Source: Candidatus Bathyarchaeota archaeon
Lineage (GTDB): Archaea; Thermoproteota; Bathyarchaeia; JAPDIZ01
NCBI GenBank assembly: GCA_029259355.1
Contig: JAPDIZ010000007.1
Span: 1-46,564 of the forward strand
Direction of reading: 5' to 3'
DNA: 46,564 nucleotides
Positions 14,254-22,978 of this stretch are shown one piece after another. Positions within the stretch are counted from its first letter, which is position 1. Every line of letters starts with the position of its first letter. Under the pieces are notes generated by a model. That model saw only the letters and a list, made by a program, of their open reading frames with translations, did not search any database and had not been told where the DNA came from. The position numbers and the translations under genes were made by a program.

Positions 14254-16590
14254 GTGCCTAAGGCATCTGCGACGATTAGGTGCTTTGGCATAGTGCAGGG
14301 CGTTGGGTTTAGGCCCTTTGTGTATAGGCTAGCTACTTCGCTTGGGCTAAGGGGCTATGTAGCAAACGTTGGAGATGCGCATGTTGAGATCGTTGTTGAG
14401 GGGTTGAGGGAGTCGATATCCCGCTTGGTTGAGGAGCTTAGAGGAGGATCCTCCGTAGCGTCTTTTGTGGAGGAAGCCTCGGTAGAGTGGGGCGAATACC
14501 TCGGCCGCTTCTCAAGTTTCGAGATAAGGCCTAGCAGAGTCGGTGTAGAGTTTTTCGGTTCTACGCTCCCTCCGGACATAGCCATCTGCGACGACTGTAT
14601 ATCGGATATCGAACGGGTTGGCAGCAGGTGGTACAACTACCCATTTACCTGCTGTGCTCACTGTGGCCCCAGGTTTACCGCAACGTACGCTCTTCCATAC
14701 GACCGGGAAAACACCAATATGCGGAATTTTCCCATGTGCCAGAGCTGTTTGAAGGAGTATTGTGATCCCAACGACAGGCGTTTTCACGCTCAAGGCATTT
14801 GCTGTACTCGCTGTGGTCCGCGGGTTTTTCTCGTCGACTCCAAAGGAAGGCTCGTAGAGTCTGAGGATCCCATAGCTGAGGCTGCTCGGCTTCTCCAAAA
14901 AGGCTTCATAGTTGGGGTGAAGGGCATAGGTGGGTTTCACATAGCTTGCGATGCTTCGCGCGATGACGTTGTTGAGGAGCTTCGTATGAGGCGTAGACGT
15001 CCTCAGCAGCCTTTCGCCGTTATGTCGCTTTCTCTACGAGATGTTGAGGAATATGCGTTGGTTACTGGCGCGGAGAGGGAGCTGCTGACTTCTTGGCGTA
15101 GACCAATTGTGCTGCTTAGGAAGAGGGAGCCCTTTCCCCTCTCCGAGCTAGTTGCTCCGGGTTTAGATGTCGTCGGGGCTATGCTTCCCTATACCGGGAT
15201 ACACTATCTTTTGCTTCGAAACGCTAGGCTTTTGGCTGTCGTAATGACTAGCGGAAACCTTCCTGGCTTGCCTATGGCAATAAGCAATGATGAGGCTCTC
15301 GAGAAGCTTGGAGAGGTAGTTGATTACTTCTTGATGCACGATCGGGAGATTGTGCGTCGCTGCGACGACTCAGTGATGAGGGTTTTTGACGAGAAGCCTC
15401 TCCCCATTAGGCGCTCCAGGGGCTATGTCCCGGAGTACGTGCGCATAGGGTTTTCGATTGGGGATGCTTGGCTAGCTGCTTTTGGGGCTGAGCTAAGAAA
15501 TACAATATGCATCCTCCATGGGGACAGGTGCTTGATCTCTCAGCACATAGGGGATGTGGAGAACCTTGAGACCCTCGACTTTCTACGCGAGGCACTTACC
15601 CACCTGCTCAACCTCTTCAGAGCTGATGTATCGATAGACTTCGTTGCTTGCGACCTCCACCCCCGATACCTATCGACTCGCTACGCGAAAGAGTTTAGCG
15701 AAAAAATTGGGGCGAAGCTCATCCCGGTGCAGCACCATCACGCCCATGCGGTTTCTCTCATGGTTGACAATGGCTTGGATCCAAGCGATTCCGCTGTGGT
15801 GATCGCTGCCGATGGAGTGGGCTACGGTGTCGACGGAAGCATCTGGGGAGGCGAGGTGCTTGAAGTCTCGTTTAGGCGGTTTGTTCGGCGGGGGTGCTTA
15901 AAGCCTCACGCGATGCCGGGAGGTGATCGGGCAACTCTGTATCCGCTCAGGATGCTGATCTCTTACCTAATGAGCGCTTGGGAGGAGCGTGATGTCATAC
16001 GTGTGATATCACATCACGTTGAGAAGGGCTTGCCCAAAGGCTGGGATGAGTACGAGGCCGTCAAGAAGGACATCCTGTCCCGCAGATCTCCGATGACGAG
16101 CAGCGCAGGCAGGTTGCTTGACGCTGCTGCTGCGTTGCTGGGGGTTTGTTACAGGAGAACCTACGAGGGAGAGCCTGCTATGAAGCTCGAGGCGCTAGCT
16201 AACGAAGCCTCTGGAAAAAGCCCGCCAGCGATCGAGGCGTCGGTGCGTAGAGAAGGAGGTTTGCTCGTTGTCGACTCGTCGGAGATCATCGCAGAAGCTG
16301 CCTCCCTTTATCTAAGGGGAGTGTCAGCTGCTAAGGTAGCGTTGGCTGTGGAGCGTGCTCTAGCCAATGGGCTGGCTGAAGCTGCTGCTTACGTAGCCGA
16401 AGAGAAGGGCATTGAATACGTCGGCTTCTCCGGAGGAGTTGCTGCAAACTTGGAGATATCGAGATGTGTGAAGCGCTTTGTCGAAGAACGAGGTCTTCGA
16501 TTCCTCAGGCACGTACGCATCCCTCCAGGAGATGGGGGAATTTCGCTTGGGCAGGCCGCGGCCGCTGCGGCTGAGGTTTGTGACCTGTGA
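14254..16590 (+). CDS. hypF: Carbamoyltransferase HypF
   Basis: Makes the thiocarbamate precursor of the CN ligands of [NiFe] hydrogenase from carbamoyl phosphate, working with HypE. 778 residues with the full family order: acylphosphatase domain (GIVQGVGFRPFVYRLA, about 12-27), two zinc fingers (CDDC...CAHC, CQSC...CTRC, about 110-190), a YrdC-like domain (about 200-380) and a Kae1-like domain (HHHAHAVSLM at about 494-503, AADGVGYGVDGSIWGGE, GGVAANLE). GTG start at 14254, close to the divergent promoter of the membrane wHTH gene. No other hyp or hydrogenase gene lies in the window. Confidence 0.95.
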   Translation: MPKASATIRCFGIVQGVGFRPFVYRLATSLGLRGYVANVGDAHVEIVVEGLRESISRLVEELRGGSSVASFVEEASVEWGEYLGRFSSFEIRPSRVGVEFFGSTLPPDIAICDDCISDIERVGSRWYNYPFTCCAHCGPRFTATYALPYDRENTNMRNFPMCQSCLKEYCDPNDRRFHAQGICCTRCGPRVFLVDSKGRLVESEDPIAEAARLLQKGFIVGVKGIGGFHIACDASRDDVVEELRMRRRRPQQPFAVMSLSLRDVEEYALVTGAERELLTSWRRPIVLLRKREPFPLSELVAPGLDVVGAMLPYTGIHYLLLRNARLLAVVMTSGNLPGLPMAISNDEALEKLGEVVDYFLMHDREIVRRCDDSVMRVFDEKPLPIRRSRGYVPEYVRIGFSIGDAWLAAFGAELRNTICILHGDRCLISQHIGDVENLETLDFLREALTHLLNLFRADVSIDFVACDLHPRYLSTRYAKEFSEKIGAKLIPVQHHHAHAVSLMVDNGLDPSDSAVVIAADGVGYGVDGSIWGGEVLEVSFRRFVRRGCLKPHAMPGGDRATLYPLRMLISYLMSAWEERDVIRVISHHVEKGLPKGWDEYEAVKKDILSRRSPMTSSAGRLLDAAAALLGVCYRRTYEGEPAMKLEALANEASGKSPPAIEASVRREGGLLVVDSSEIIAEAASLYLRGVSAAKVALAVERALANGLAEAAAYVAEEKGIEYVGFSGGVAANLEISRCVKRFVEERGLRFLRHVRIPPGDGGISLGQAAAAAAEVCDL

Positions 16591-16597
16591 TGTCACA

Positions 16598-17005
16598 TCA
16601 CGACGTTAGCTCCCTGACCGAGCCCTCGATGAGCTTGACGAGAGCTTCGCGAATCTTCTCAGAATCCCTCTCCTCAATCAGCGCCTTCAACCTGTTGCCC
16701 AGCTCTGCGTAGGGAACCAGCTCCGGAGAGTCTAAAACACCTACGTATCCAAGCAGCAATATGGTGAAAAGGGCTCGCGATACGTTGTTTTTGGCCTGCT
16801 TCAGGCTTCGAAAGAACGCGCCCTTAGACGTTTTTCGAAGGATTCTCTTCCTATGTTTTTCTGACAAGACCTCCCCCATTCTCTTGGAATATATGTCTAT
16901 CAACAAAACCTCAAATTGCGTCTTCGTCAAAAAAGACCTCGCCAAGAGGAGCTCAACCAGTGGGTCGCTCAGCGCCCACTGCAGAAAGCTTTCAAGCTCG
17001 CTCAA
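16598..17005 (-). CDS. Uncharacterised helical protein
   Basis: 135 residues from TTG 17005, with a strong ribosome-binding site GGAGGATCA just upstream. The protein is predicted to be almost wholly helical, with a basic stretch (KRMGEVLSEKHRKRILRKTSKGAFFRSLKQAKNN split about 41-75) that could contact nucleic acid, followed by FTILLLGYVGVL. I do not recognise the family. It converges on hypF; the two stop codons lie within 10 bp. Confidence 0.65.
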   Translation of the reverse strand: MSELESFLQWALSDPLVELLLARSFLTKTQFEVLLIDIYSKRMGEVLSEKHRKRILRKTSKGAFFRSLKQAKNNVSRALFTILLLGYVGVLDSPELVPYAELGNRLKALIEERDSEKIREALVKLIEGSVRELTS

Positions 17006-17048
17006 CGCTGATCCTCCGTAGGAATACGAGTTTGTATACCTTGGCTTT

Positions 17049-17060
17049 ATCGTTAAATAC
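17049..17060 (+). promoter_or_regulatory. TATA-like element of the Elf1-PolD operon
   Basis: TATCGTTAAATA lies 20-30 bp upstream of the ATG at 17081, so the transcript may be leaderless. It would drive the Elf1-GGGPS-DP2-MazG-SecG run. Confidence 0.45.
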
Positions 17061-17080
17061 GTTGTGTGTTCCTTGTCTGG

Positions 17081-17326
17081 ATGGTGGGTGGTTTGGGGAG
17101 GAGGCGCAGAAAAGTCATCAAGATTCCAAAGAAGAAGCTTCCAAAAGTGTTTAAATGCGTCTACTGTGGAGCAGTGGCAGTTCGAGTCACTCTGAGCGAG
17201 GGAGGTAACAAAGCTGTTGTTCGGTGTGCTAGCTGCGGAGTTGAGAGCGTTGTAGAGCTACCACAGGGCTTTGGCCCCGTTGACGCTTACTCCATGTGGG
17301 TAGACGAGTTCTACAAGCACCAGTAG
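17081..17326 (+). CDS. Elf1-like transcription elongation factor
   Basis: Small zinc-ribbon protein, archaeal homologue of eukaryotic Elf1. Basic tail GRRRRKVIKIPKKKLPKVF, then CVYCG and CASCG as the four zinc ligands (about 30-56), and a C-terminal VDAYSMWVDEFYK typical of the family. ATG 17081 fits a leaderless start behind a TATA element; TTG 17093 (MGRRRRK) is an alternative. First gene of an operon with GGGPS and the PolD large subunit. Confidence 0.88.
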   Translation: MVGGLGRRRRKVIKIPKKKLPKVFKCVYCGAVAVRVTLSEGGNKAVVRCASCGVESVVELPQGFGPVDAYSMWVDEFYKHQ

Positions 17327-17344
17327 TTTTTTGGGGTGTTTGTG

Positions 17345-18103
17345 TTGAAGATAGGCCCCGTTGAGCAATACCTAAAGAGTAGGATAGAGGAAGAGGGAGC
17401 CATCCACATCACCTTGATCGACCCCGAGGACTCGCCACCAGCGAGAGCTTCAGAGCTCGCCCAAATGGCTGAGGAAGCAGGGTCTTCGGCTATAATGGTC
17501 GGAGGCTCGACTGCTGTAGAGACCTCAGCTATAGACGATGTTGTCAAAGCAATCAAGGAGAGCTCTAAGCTTCCCGTCATCCTCTTTCCCGGAAACGTCT
17601 CCGGGATAAGCAAGTATGCTGATGCAATATGGTTTATGTCGCTGCTAAACTCCACAGACCCCTACTTCTTGATAGGGGCGCAAGCCCTAGGCGCTCCTCT
17701 CGTTAAGAAGTATGGAATAGAGCCCATTCCAATGGGCTACATAGTGGTTGGGGGAGAAAGCGCCGTCGGTTTCATCGGATACGCGAGGCCTATTCCGGAG
17801 AACAAGCCCGAACTCGCAGCCATCTACGCTTTAGCAGGCGAATACCTCGGGATGAGGTTTGTTTATCTAGAGGCAGGATCTAGAGCGCCCAATCCCATCC
17901 CACCCACCATGGTGTACGCTGTTCGCAAGCTTTGCTCGACTTCCATCATCGTTGGAGGAGGGATTAGGTCGCCAGATTCAGCTGAGGAGCTCGTGAGAGC
18001 TGGAGCAAACGTCGTTGTAACTGGTACGCTAGTCGAGGAAAGCGAGGATGCTAAGTCAGCTATAGAGGCGATAGTTTCTAGGATTTCGAGGGGTAGGCGA
18101 TGA
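17345..18103 (+). CDS. Geranylgeranylglyceryl phosphate synthase
   Basis: Joins geranylgeranyl diphosphate to sn-glycerol-1-phosphate, the first committed step of archaeal ether-lipid synthesis. About 252 residues, TIM-barrel. Family motifs: HITLIDPE near the N-terminus, MVGGSTA, FPGNVSGIS, YLEAGSRAP, VGGGIRSP and NVVVTGTLVEE (phosphate binding) at the C-terminus. TTG 17345 follows GGGGTG by 6 nt; GTG 17342 and 17336 are alternatives. Its stop overlaps the ATG of the DP2 gene. Confidence 0.94.
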   Translation: MKIGPVEQYLKSRIEEEGAIHITLIDPEDSPPARASELAQMAEEAGSSAIMVGGSTAVETSAIDDVVKAIKESSKLPVILFPGNVSGISKYADAIWFMSLLNSTDPYFLIGAQALGAPLVKKYGIEPIPMGYIVVGGESAVGFIGYARPIPENKPELAAIYALAGEYLGMRFVYLEAGSRAPNPIPPTMVYAVRKLCSTSIIVGGGIRSPDSAEELVRAGANVVVTGTLVEESEDAKSAIEAIVSRISRGRR

Positions 18104-21100
18104 GCTCTGCAATAGCTCAGGGCTACGAAGAATACTTCCGCTGGATAGAGGAAGAGGTTAATCGCCTCTACTCGGTAGCGCGAAAAGCTCGCTCAAAGGG
18201 CTATGACCCAAGCAACGAGCCTGAGTCAAAGCTCGCTTATACCATAGCAGAAAGAGTTGAGAAGCTCGTAGGACCCTTGGGCGTTGCGAAGAGAATTTCT
18301 GAGCTTAGCCAAAACCTTTCCCGAGAAGAAGTTGCGCTGAAGACAGCAGAAGAGATTGTCGAGGGGAGATTTGGCGAGGGAGATCGACGCCAGCTCATCG
18401 AGCAGGCTATTCGAACAGCTCTAGCCATACTAACAGAGGGCGTCACCGTAGCCCCTCTGCAGGGAATAGTCGATGTAGCTATAAAGAAGAATCCAGATGG
18501 TAGCGACTACTTGGCCATCTACTTTGCTGGACCCATAAGGTCTGCTGGGGGAACTGAGCAGGCGCTGATTCTAGTAATCGCCGACCAGATACGCAAGAAA
18601 GCCGGGCTAGACCGGTATAAGCCCACCATCCACGAGGTCAAGCGGTTTGTGGAAGAAGTTAGGACATACGAGCGCGAAGTAGGCAAGTTCCAGTACCACG
18701 TGGGGGATGAAGAGCTCTCGCTCGCCTACTCTAACCTCCCAATTGAGGTTACCGGGACTGAGACCGACAAGGTCGAGGTGACTGCGTTTCGGGATCTTCC
18801 GAGAATCGAGACCAACCGCGTTCGAGCAGGAGCTCTCAGAGTAGTCAACGATGGAGTCGTTGGCAGAGCGAGGAAGGTGCTCAAAATCGTGGAGTCCTTG
18901 GGTATAGAGGGTTGGGAGTGGCTCTCCGGGCTGAAGCCCGAAGCATCTTCAGGAGATTCGCAGGGCAAGGTAGCTGAGTACATGGAAGATGTTGTTGCCG
19001 GGAGGCCCATCTTTTCGTTTCCATCCAGAGTGGGGGGGTTCAGGCTTAGGTATGGAAGAGCGAGAAACACCGGTTTGGCTGCAGTTGGCGTACACCCCTC
19101 TACAATGGTGGTCTCAAATGGCTTCATAGCCATTGGTACGCAGCTTAAGCTAGAGGGACCTGGTAAAGCTGGCGCTGTCCTTCCCGTTGACAGCATAGAG
19201 CCCCCCGTGGTGAAGCTCGTGGATGGGTCGATCGTTCGCGTAGACTCTCCCAAAGAAGCGGAGAAGCTTCTGAGCAAGATCGAGAAGATACTCTTCTTGG
19301 GAGACCTATTGGTTGCTTTTGGCGAGTTCTTGGAAAACAACGTGTCGCTTCAGAAGCCAGGCTATTGTGAGGAGATGTGGGCTGAGGAGCTTAGACACGC
19401 TCTAGAGAAAAACCCCAATCTGCTTAACGCTCTCAGCGAACGGGGGGTTTTTCCCGACTACGTTGATAGCCTCGTAAAGAACCCCCTCTCCACAATCCCC
19501 TCTGCTGAGCAAGCGATCGCGATATCGGAGGTTTGCGGAGTTCCCATCCACCCCCGCTACACCTACTTCTGGACTAGAATCTCTGTTGAGGAGCTCCTTA
19601 AGCTTAGAGAGGTGTTGAAGCAAAGCAGGCGGAAGCTTGAGGATGGTCGAGCCCTCGTTGCGCGCAGCGAGTTTGTTGAGGAGGTTTTTGAGAAGCTTTG
19701 CGTGCCCTGCGAAGCCTTCAACGGCGGCTACGTCCTAGGCAGCCACGATGCCCTAGTTCTCGAGAGAGTCCTCGGCCTTGAAAAAGAAGGAATAGGCCAA
19801 ATCGATGGAGACGTACTCACCGCTCTGAAGAAGCTGTCTGGCTTGGAGGTGCGTGATAAGGCGGGGGCGTTTATCGGAGCTAGGATGGGGAGACCGGAGA
19901 AGGCTAAGCAGAGAGAGCTCACTGCATCGGTAAACGTCCTCTTCCCCATCGGTCTAGCGGGGGGTAGCCAGAGAAACGTGAGCGAAGCTGCGAAGAAGTC
20001 GGTGGTTCACGTAGAGCTCTGTAGGTTTAGGTGCTTGGGTTGTGGGGAAATAGTTGCTCAGCCAATATGCCCCAAGTGCGGATCTACGGCAAAACCCGAA
20101 GCGCGCTGCACCCAGTGTGGGCGAGTTGGAGAAGTTGATGAGGGCAGGTGTAGCGTGTGCGGAGGGGCGCTTTCTCTCGCTGAGAAGCGACCAATTAACC
20201 TTAGAGAGCTTCTTGACGCAGCTTCCAAGAGGCTCGGCGTTTTTCCTCCGACCAACCTAAAGGGCGTTAAGAAGCTGATGAGTGAGGAGAAAGTCCCCGA
20301 GCTCATCGATAAGGGGATTTTGAGGGCATTGCATGGCCTCCCAGTGTTCAAAGACGGAACTACGAGGTATGACGCAACAAACGCGCCGCTAACCCACTTC
20401 ACGCCTAGGGAGATAGGCGTGAGCGTTGAGAAGCTTCGACAGCTCGGCTACACCCATGATGCCTTCGGCAACGAACTCGTAAACGAGGACCAAATCTGCG
20501 AGCTAAAGGTTCAAGACGTGATAGTTCCAAAGAGCTGCGGAGACTTCTTGGTCAAGGTAGCTTGCTTCATCGACGATCTGCTTGAGCGACTATACGGACT
20601 CGATAGGTACTACAACGCCAAAACTCACGAAGACCTCGTGGGTCACCTGATCGTTGGGCTAGCTCCACACACCTCGGTTGGGGTGGTGGGCAGGATAATC
20701 GGGTACACTGATGCGCAGGTGTGCTATGCTCACCCGTATTGGCACGCTGCGAAGAGAAGAGACTGCGACGGCGATGAAGACGCTGTTATGTTGATGCTGG
20801 ATGTATTGCTCAACTTCTCAGAAAACTACCTTCCATCGCAGATTGGGGGCAAGATGGACGCCCCCCTCCTAATAACTCCGATCATAAACCCTGCTGAGGT
20901 AGACGACGAGGCTCATAACGTTGACGTAGGTTGGAGATACCCGCTGGAGCTATACCTCTCTGCCTGCCAAGGAGAAGATGCTAAACCCCTTAGCCAAATC
21001 ATAGATGTGGTGAGGAATCGATTGGGCTCCTCCGCTCAGTACGCAGGCTTCGGCTACACCCACCACGTTACTGACATAAACAGCGGGGTTTTGGAAAGCG

Positions 21101-21525
21101 CCTACAAGCGCTTTGAGAGCATGGTGGACAAGATGGAGCAGCAGCTGCGGCTGGCGGAGAAGATAGAGGCTGTTGACGAAGCCGAGGTGGCGAAGCTGAT
21201 TCTCCAAAGCCACTTTATGAGAGATATCGCTGGCAACCTGAAGGCGTTCACAACGCAGAGCTTCCGCTGCAAAAAGTGCAACGCAAAGTACAGGAGGATT
21301 CCCCTAAGCGGAAGGTGCTCGCAGTGTGGGGGCGAAATATCCATGACCGTTTTCAGAGGAACTGTTGAGAAGTACCTCAGCGTAGCTGAGCAGCTGGCAA
21401 CCCGGTACGGGGTGGGAGACTACTCCAAGCAGAGGCTGTCGATAATCAAGGAGGAGCTATCTCTTCTCTTTGCAGAGGATTTGGAAGAAGCTAGGAAGCA
21501 GATGAAGCTAAGTAGCTTCATATGA
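18100..21525 (+). CDS. polC: DNA polymerase D large subunit (DP2, catalytic)
   Basis: Catalytic subunit of the replicative polymerase PolD, 1141 residues, usual size and without an intein. Key features: AGPIRSAGGTEQAL near 148-162, a zinc-binding block CLGCG...CPKCG...CTQC...CSVC (about 646-693), the catalytic acidic motif RDCDGDED (about 887-894, with D890 and D892 the likely metal ligands) followed by LPSQIGGKMDAPLL, and a second zinc site CKKC...CSQC near 1056-1080. The protein ends in QMKLSSFI, which resembles a PCNA-interacting (PIP) peptide. Translationally coupled to GGGPS by an ATGA overlap. Confidence 0.97.
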   Translation: MSSAIAQGYEEYFRWIEEEVNRLYSVARKARSKGYDPSNEPESKLAYTIAERVEKLVGPLGVAKRISELSQNLSREEVALKTAEEIVEGRFGEGDRRQLIEQAIRTALAILTEGVTVAPLQGIVDVAIKKNPDGSDYLAIYFAGPIRSAGGTEQALILVIADQIRKKAGLDRYKPTIHEVKRFVEEVRTYEREVGKFQYHVGDEELSLAYSNLPIEVTGTETDKVEVTAFRDLPRIETNRVRAGALRVVNDGVVGRARKVLKIVESLGIEGWEWLSGLKPEASSGDSQGKVAEYMEDVVAGRPIFSFPSRVGGFRLRYGRARNTGLAAVGVHPSTMVVSNGFIAIGTQLKLEGPGKAGAVLPVDSIEPPVVKLVDGSIVRVDSPKEAEKLLSKIEKILFLGDLLVAFGEFLENNVSLQKPGYCEEMWAEELRHALEKNPNLLNALSERGVFPDYVDSLVKNPLSTIPSAEQAIAISEVCGVPIHPRYTYFWTRISVEELLKLREVLKQSRRKLEDGRALVARSEFVEEVFEKLCVPCEAFNGGYVLGSHDALVLERVLGLEKEGIGQIDGDVLTALKKLSGLEVRDKAGAFIGARMGRPEKAKQRELTASVNVLFPIGLAGGSQRNVSEAAKKSVVHVELCRFRCLGCGEIVAQPICPKCGSTAKPEARCTQCGRVGEVDEGRCSVCGGALSLAEKRPINLRELLDAASKRLGVFPPTNLKGVKKLMSEEKVPELIDKGILRALHGLPVFKDGTTRYDATNAPLTHFTPREIGVSVEKLRQLGYTHDAFGNELVNEDQICELKVQDVIVPKSCGDFLVKVACFIDDLLERLYGLDRYYNAKTHEDLVGHLIVGLAPHTSVGVVGRIIGYTDAQVCYAHPYWHAAKRRDCDGDEDAVMLMLDVLLNFSENYLPSQIGGKMDAPLLITPIINPAEVDDEAHNVDVGWRYPLELYLSACQGEDAKPLSQIIDVVRNRLGSSAQYAGFGYTHHVTDINSGVLESAYKRFESMVDKMEQQLRLAEKIEAVDEAEVAKLILQSHFMRDIAGNLKAFTTQSFRCKKCNAKYRRIPLSGRCSQCGGEISMTVFRGTVEKYLSVAEQLATRYGVGDYSKQRLSIIKEELSLLFAEDLEEARKQMKLSSFI

Positions 21526-21535
21526 GGGAGATGCC

Positions 21536-21829
21536 TTGGTCTCGATCAGGGATTTTCAGCAGCTGATGCGCGAGATATATGGCGAGAGAGACTTGAGGAG
21601 AGGAGATTTTGCTACCTATGCTTGGCTTGTACAGGAAGTAGGTGAGCTGGCTCGAGCTATGCTAAATAGGGATCGCCGCGATCTGCAGGAGGAGTTTGCA
21701 GATGTCTTCGCTTGGCTATGCTCCTTAGCAAATGTTCTAAACGTAGACTTGGAGGAAGCCTCTGTGCGGAGGTATGGAAGAGGCTGTCCAAAGTGTGGCA
21801 AGAAGCCGTGTGAGTGTGAGTTTAAATAG
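21536..21829 (+). CDS. MazG-like nucleotide pyrophosphohydrolase
   Basis: 97 residues. LVQEVGELARAML (about 31-43) and EFADVFAWLCSLANVL carry the acidic E-x2-E and E/D-x2-D metal ligands of the MazG fold, which hydrolyses (d)NTPs to monophosphates, often for pool cleaning. The C-terminus has a CPKCGKKPCEC cluster found in archaeal members. TTG start at 21536 behind GGGAGATG, 10 bp after the PolD gene. Confidence 0.85.
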   Translation: MVSIRDFQQLMREIYGERDLRRGDFATYAWLVQEVGELARAMLNRDRRDLQEEFADVFAWLCSLANVLNVDLEEASVRRYGRGCPKCGKKPCECEFK

Positions 21830-21861
21830 TCGCACAGGCTCTGTGAAGGTTAGGTGGTAGA

Positions 21862-22035
21862 ATGAGCAGGCGAGCAAGAAAGAGGGAGCAAGCCCCTATG
21901 CCTGCTGCGAGCGCTGGCTTGTTGAGGTTTTACGAAGAAGAGGCTGGGGGGATAGAGCTCAGACCTGAGGTAATCGTAATCGCTGCTGTCGCTCTAATAG
22001 TAGTATGCATCATGGCAAACGTATTCCTTAGGTAG
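21862..22035 (+). CDS. secG: Preprotein translocase subunit SecG (Sec61-beta)
   Basis: 57 residues. Basic N-terminus (MSRRARKREQ), then MPAASAGLLRFYEEEAGGIEL and one C-terminal transmembrane helix (PEVIVIAAVALIVVCIMANVF), the typical layout of archaeal Sec61-beta. It is the small, non-essential-type partner of the SecYE channel. ATG 21862 follows AGGTGGT by 4 nt. Last gene of the Elf1-GGGPS-DP2-MazG run. Confidence 0.93.
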   Translation: MSRRARKREQAPMPAASAGLLRFYEEEAGGIELRPEVIVIAAVALIVVCIMANVFLR

Positions 22036-22039
22036 GAAC

Positions 22040-22324
22040 TTACGACCTTATCTCTATTCTCTGGACAGAGTTTAGGTGTATGAAAAGTTCGCTGCGCTTC
22101 TCTCGGCTGGCTACTTGTGGGAGGGGGTTTGCTAGCGTTGTTCTCAGAACAACCGCTTCGGCATCTGAAAGCCATATGCCAGGTGGTTCTCGAGAAACCG
22201 AAGCGATCACTCCCTCGAACCCAAACTCCCTATCTAGGATAACTAGGGCTTTCTTGCCCAAGTTTCGCTCTAGGATGTGGAAGATTGTTGAGCCTATCTG
22301 GCTCTGCGAAGCCATGCCTCTCAC
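22040..22324 (-). CDS. Uncharacterised protein, possibly Sm-like
   Basis: 94 residues from GTG 22324 (ATG 22315 is an alternative). The strand pattern GKKALVILDREFGFEGVIASVSREPPGIWLSDAEAVVL ... FIHLNSVQRIEI resembles an Sm-type small barrel (a glycine in strand 2, a terminal hydrophobic strand). I cannot confirm the family. It follows ZPR1 on the same strand with a 45-bp gap and ends close to secG on the other strand. Confidence 0.6.
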   Translation of the reverse strand: MRGMASQSQIGSTIFHILERNLGKKALVILDREFGFEGVIASVSREPPGIWLSDAEAVVLRTTLANPLPQVASREKRSELFIHLNSVQRIEIRS

Positions 22325-22369
22325 GTCGAGAGATAGATGTGTTTTCTCACAAAAATCCCTTTTGCTTCC

Positions 22370-22912
22370 TCAGCCCCTCCTAAGTAGCTTCGATAGTTCT
22401 CGGGAGCTCAGCTTTCTTCGCTTAGCTTTTGGTGAGACGATGGCGCTACACCCATAGGGGTCTTCGAGTATTAGCCTAAACCTCAGCTTCCCCCTCTTCG
22501 CAGCCATGATCTTTTCCAAAAACTGCTGATATCTGCTTAGCTTTTCGTCTCTGAGAGCTGAGCTTGCTCGCTCAATCCTCTCCAAAACGCCCTCAACATT
22601 CGAGATAAAACCTTCTGCTTGAGGACCTGGCTCGACCACAACGCCGAGCTCTGGTATCCTTATCCTCGCGGAGCTCGACCTTATGACGCGAGTATTCAAG
22701 TCTTCAACTCCTTCGACTACTAGCTCATAGCGAAGGGGCTCGCTTGCCTCGAGGGAGACTACGTCGTTGTGTCTGTAGCCGCAGTCGTTGCATAGGAGAG
22801 TTATGAACAACATCTTTCCGAAGTTAGGTACTTCATACACGGTTTCAGTGACCGAAGCATTGGGCGATGAGCAGACTGGGCAGCTAAGCCTTCGCGTCGG
22901 AAAAACCCCCAA
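22370..22912 (-). CDS. ZPR1-type zinc finger protein
   Basis: 180 residues. N-terminal CPVC ... CNDCGYRHNDV zinc finger (about 11-47) followed by the ZPR1 beta-rich domain (RYELVVEGVEDLNTRVIRSSSARIRIPELGVVVEPG) and a helical segment (ISNVEGVLERIERA). Eukaryotic ZPR1 binds eEF1A; archaeal members are single-copy and uncharacterised. TTG start at 22910-22912. Divergent from the Alba gene with 66 bp between starts. Confidence 0.88.
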   Translation of the reverse strand: MGVFPTRRLSCPVCSSPNASVTETVYEVPNFGKMLFITLLCNDCGYRHNDVVSLEASEPLRYELVVEGVEDLNTRVIRSSSARIRIPELGVVVEPGPQAEGFISNVEGVLERIERASSALRDEKLSRYQQFLEKIMAAKRGKLRFRLILEDPYGCSAIVSPKAKRRKLSSRELSKLLRRG

Positions 22913-22978
22913 GCGGAAGATTTTTGATGCCGATACCTGCTTATTTGGATTGCGCGCTCTTTAGGAGGAATAGGGCAA

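Noticed and set aside
15993-16020. GTGATATCAC palindrome inside hypF
   Set aside because: Short, in coding sequence and explained by the local codons.
18100-21525. Intein or split site in PolD large subunit
   Set aside because: The frame is continuous and of normal length, with no splicing motifs or inserted endonuclease.
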